A DNA stretch of 64,000 bases, taken from IMG/VR virus record IMGVR_UViG_3300025467_000013, positions 1 to 64,000 of that record, one strand, 5' to 3'. Position 1 is the stretch's first letter. Each line of letters begins with the position of its first letter. The stretch comes from a virus. The position numbers were made by a program, and so were the translations under genes. The notes under the pieces were generated by a model. It saw nothing but the letters and a program-made list of their open reading frames with translations, ran no database searches and was not told the DNA's origin. This document shows positions 62,883 through 64,000 of this stretch, piece after piece.

Positions 62883-64000
62883 ATGCTTAATATAACTAAT
62901 TACATCACGCAGGGACAACGTAACACGATTAAACTGCAAAAAGATTTATCATTCAAAAACCCTTGGATTCAAGTTCACAACAATACAACTATAGACCAAT
63001 GGCATGTAGGTGATTTTTCGAGCGCATCATATTTTGTTACTGTTGAGTACGATTCAAATTCAAAAGAAACTATGCAGATTTTGGTAGTTGCTAGACCTGG
63101 ACAAGCAACGTTATCGATATTTGGTAGAACGACTATCCAAGATCCTCTAGTCACGTTAACTGCAACTGTAACAAACAGTATATTAACAATGGCTGCGACA
63201 GCAAACACAGGCTATACGGGTGCCAAATTAACCTATGTTGCTTCTTATATTGAGACAATTCAACCATTAACTACTCCAACCATTGTACCGTCAGTTCCTT
63301 CGGGTACAGCAGTTATTTCACCACTTGTACCAACCCCTACTTCATTTGGTATAGTTAATTCTGCAGGACAGCCGACTCTTACAGCAGGTGCAGCAGGCGA
63401 TACGCTTACTTTTATTGCAGGTTCAGGAATCGGATTAACAACTAATGCTAGTTCAAATTCTTTAACAATTAGTTCATCATTTCCGTTTTATAGTAATATA
63501 CAAGTTACAGGGCAAACTACGTTAGTACCAACAAGTCCGACTAGCAATTTAACTTTTACACCGGCAAATGGTATTACTTTAACAACTAACGGAACAACAA
63601 ATACTATTACTGTTGGAATCGGCACAGTACCGGGATTAACATCATCGAGTACTATTACTGCACCGCTTTTTTCAGGATCAGGAGCAAGTTTAACTTCATT
63701 AAATGCTTCTAATTTAGTAACTGGCACAGTATCTTCAAGTTTATTACCAATAGCAACTACAAATAACTTAGGTGCTATAAAGGTCGACGGTTCTAGTATC
63801 ACTATCAATAATAGTGTTATTAGTGCAACACAATATACATTACCGTCTGCAAGTACAAGTTCATTAGGCGGTGTAATTATTCCAACGGTTACTACAAGCG
63901 GTATTACTAATTCAAGTGGCACTATTGGATTAGCTACTGCAAGCACAACACAATTAGGCGGTGTATTAGTTGACGGAACTAGTATTTCTATTAATAACGG
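62883..64000 (+). CDS. Tail-fiber protein, N-terminal part (cut by window edge)
   Basis: At least 372 residues, open to the window end. It starts MLNITNYITQGQRNTIKLQK and has a beta domain (PWIQVHNNTTIDQWHVGDFS), then a shaft with two copies of the classic fiber unit 'LGGV.VDG.SI.INN' (LGAIKVDGSSITINN, LGGVLVDGTSISINN) separated by ATASTTQ-type linkers. These units are typical of trimeric T4-like fiber shafts and usually continue to a C-terminal receptor-binding or chaperone domain, which lies beyond the window. It has its own promoter-like site after a terminator. Confidence 0.8.
   Translation, partial: MLNITNYITQGQRNTIKLQKDLSFKNPWIQVHNNTTIDQWHVGDFSSASYFVTVEYDSNSKETMQILVVARPGQATLSIFGRTTIQDPLVTLTATVTNSILTMAATANTGYTGAKLTYVASYIETIQPLTTPTIVPSVPSGTAVISPLVPTPTSFGIVNSAGQPTLTAGAAGDTLTFIAGSGIGLTTNASSNSLTISSSFPFYSNIQVTGQTTLVPTSPTSNLTFTPANGITLTTNGTTNTITVGIGTVPGLTSSSTITAPLFSGSGASLTSLNASNLVTGTVSSSLLPIATTNNLGAIKVDGSSITINNSVISATQYTLPSASTSSLGGVIIPTVTTSGITNSSGTIGLATASTTQLGGVLVDGTSISINN

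Overview
The window is AT-rich DNA from a contractile-tailed, T4-like bacteriophage. The diagnostic set is the capsid run portal (gp20), prohead core, protease (gp21), scaffold (gp22), major capsid protein (gp23) in T4 order, together with the late sigma factor gp55, the recombination nuclease pair gp47/gp46, and a baseplate block with gp53, gp5, gp25 and gp6 homologues. The proteins look more like those of marine or freshwater T4-like phages (cyanophage and pelagiphage type) than like T4 itself: gp23 is short, gp6 is very long, and many fiber-like proteins carry low-complexity Thr/Ser/Asn repeats. The host cannot be named from this sequence. No host genes, insertion sequences, CRISPR arrays or convincing tRNA genes were seen.

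Layout. (1) 1-25577, minus strand: one structural block read right to left, from a tail-tube/baseplate protein through gp53, a hub-like protein, the gp5-type spike, gp25, gp6, a giant protein of about 4,911 residues, and three fiber-like proteins, the last cut by the left edge. (2) 25578-25656: a compact divergent control region with a near-consensus sigma70 promoter facing right and a candidate late promoter facing left. (3) 25657-30405, plus strand: a tightly overlapping early/middle-type operon with gp55, two tiny related proteins, gp47, gp46, a small basic protein and a GIY-YIG nuclease. (4) 30406-30958: a 553-base gene-free stretch dense in inverted repeats, ending in a perfect T4-type late promoter. 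(5) 30959-31687 plus and 31694-32742 minus: a membrane-like late protein converging on a gp26-like hub/chaperone gene. (6) 32805-41044, plus: tape measure, portal, prohead core, protease, scaffold and major capsid protein, closed by a strong terminator. (7) 41195-64000, plus: virion-surface and fiber genes in several transcription units, including a protein with ten carbohydrate-binding-like repeats and a 2,487-residue repeat protein; the last fiber gene runs off the right edge.

How it works together. gp55 would redirect RNA polymerase to late promoters, and the motif TATAAATA or GATAAATA recurs just upstream of many structural units on both strands. gp46/47 would process DNA ends for recombination-dependent replication. 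The remaining genes build the head, tail, baseplate and a large adhesive surface.

The most notable find is on the minus strand at 31874-31933. The gp26-like gene ends with a U_UUU_UUC slippery heptamer. A 9-bp stem starts 7 nt downstream. A 77-codon open frame in exactly the -1 phase follows, has no usable start codon of its own, and ends 6 nt from the stop of the convergent gene. This is the architecture of the lambda G/GT tail-assembly chaperone frameshift, and the gene lies next to (divergent from) the tape-measure gene. I infer that programmed -1 frameshifting makes a 349-residue fusion, which would make this T4 baseplate family a tail-assembly chaperone in this phage.
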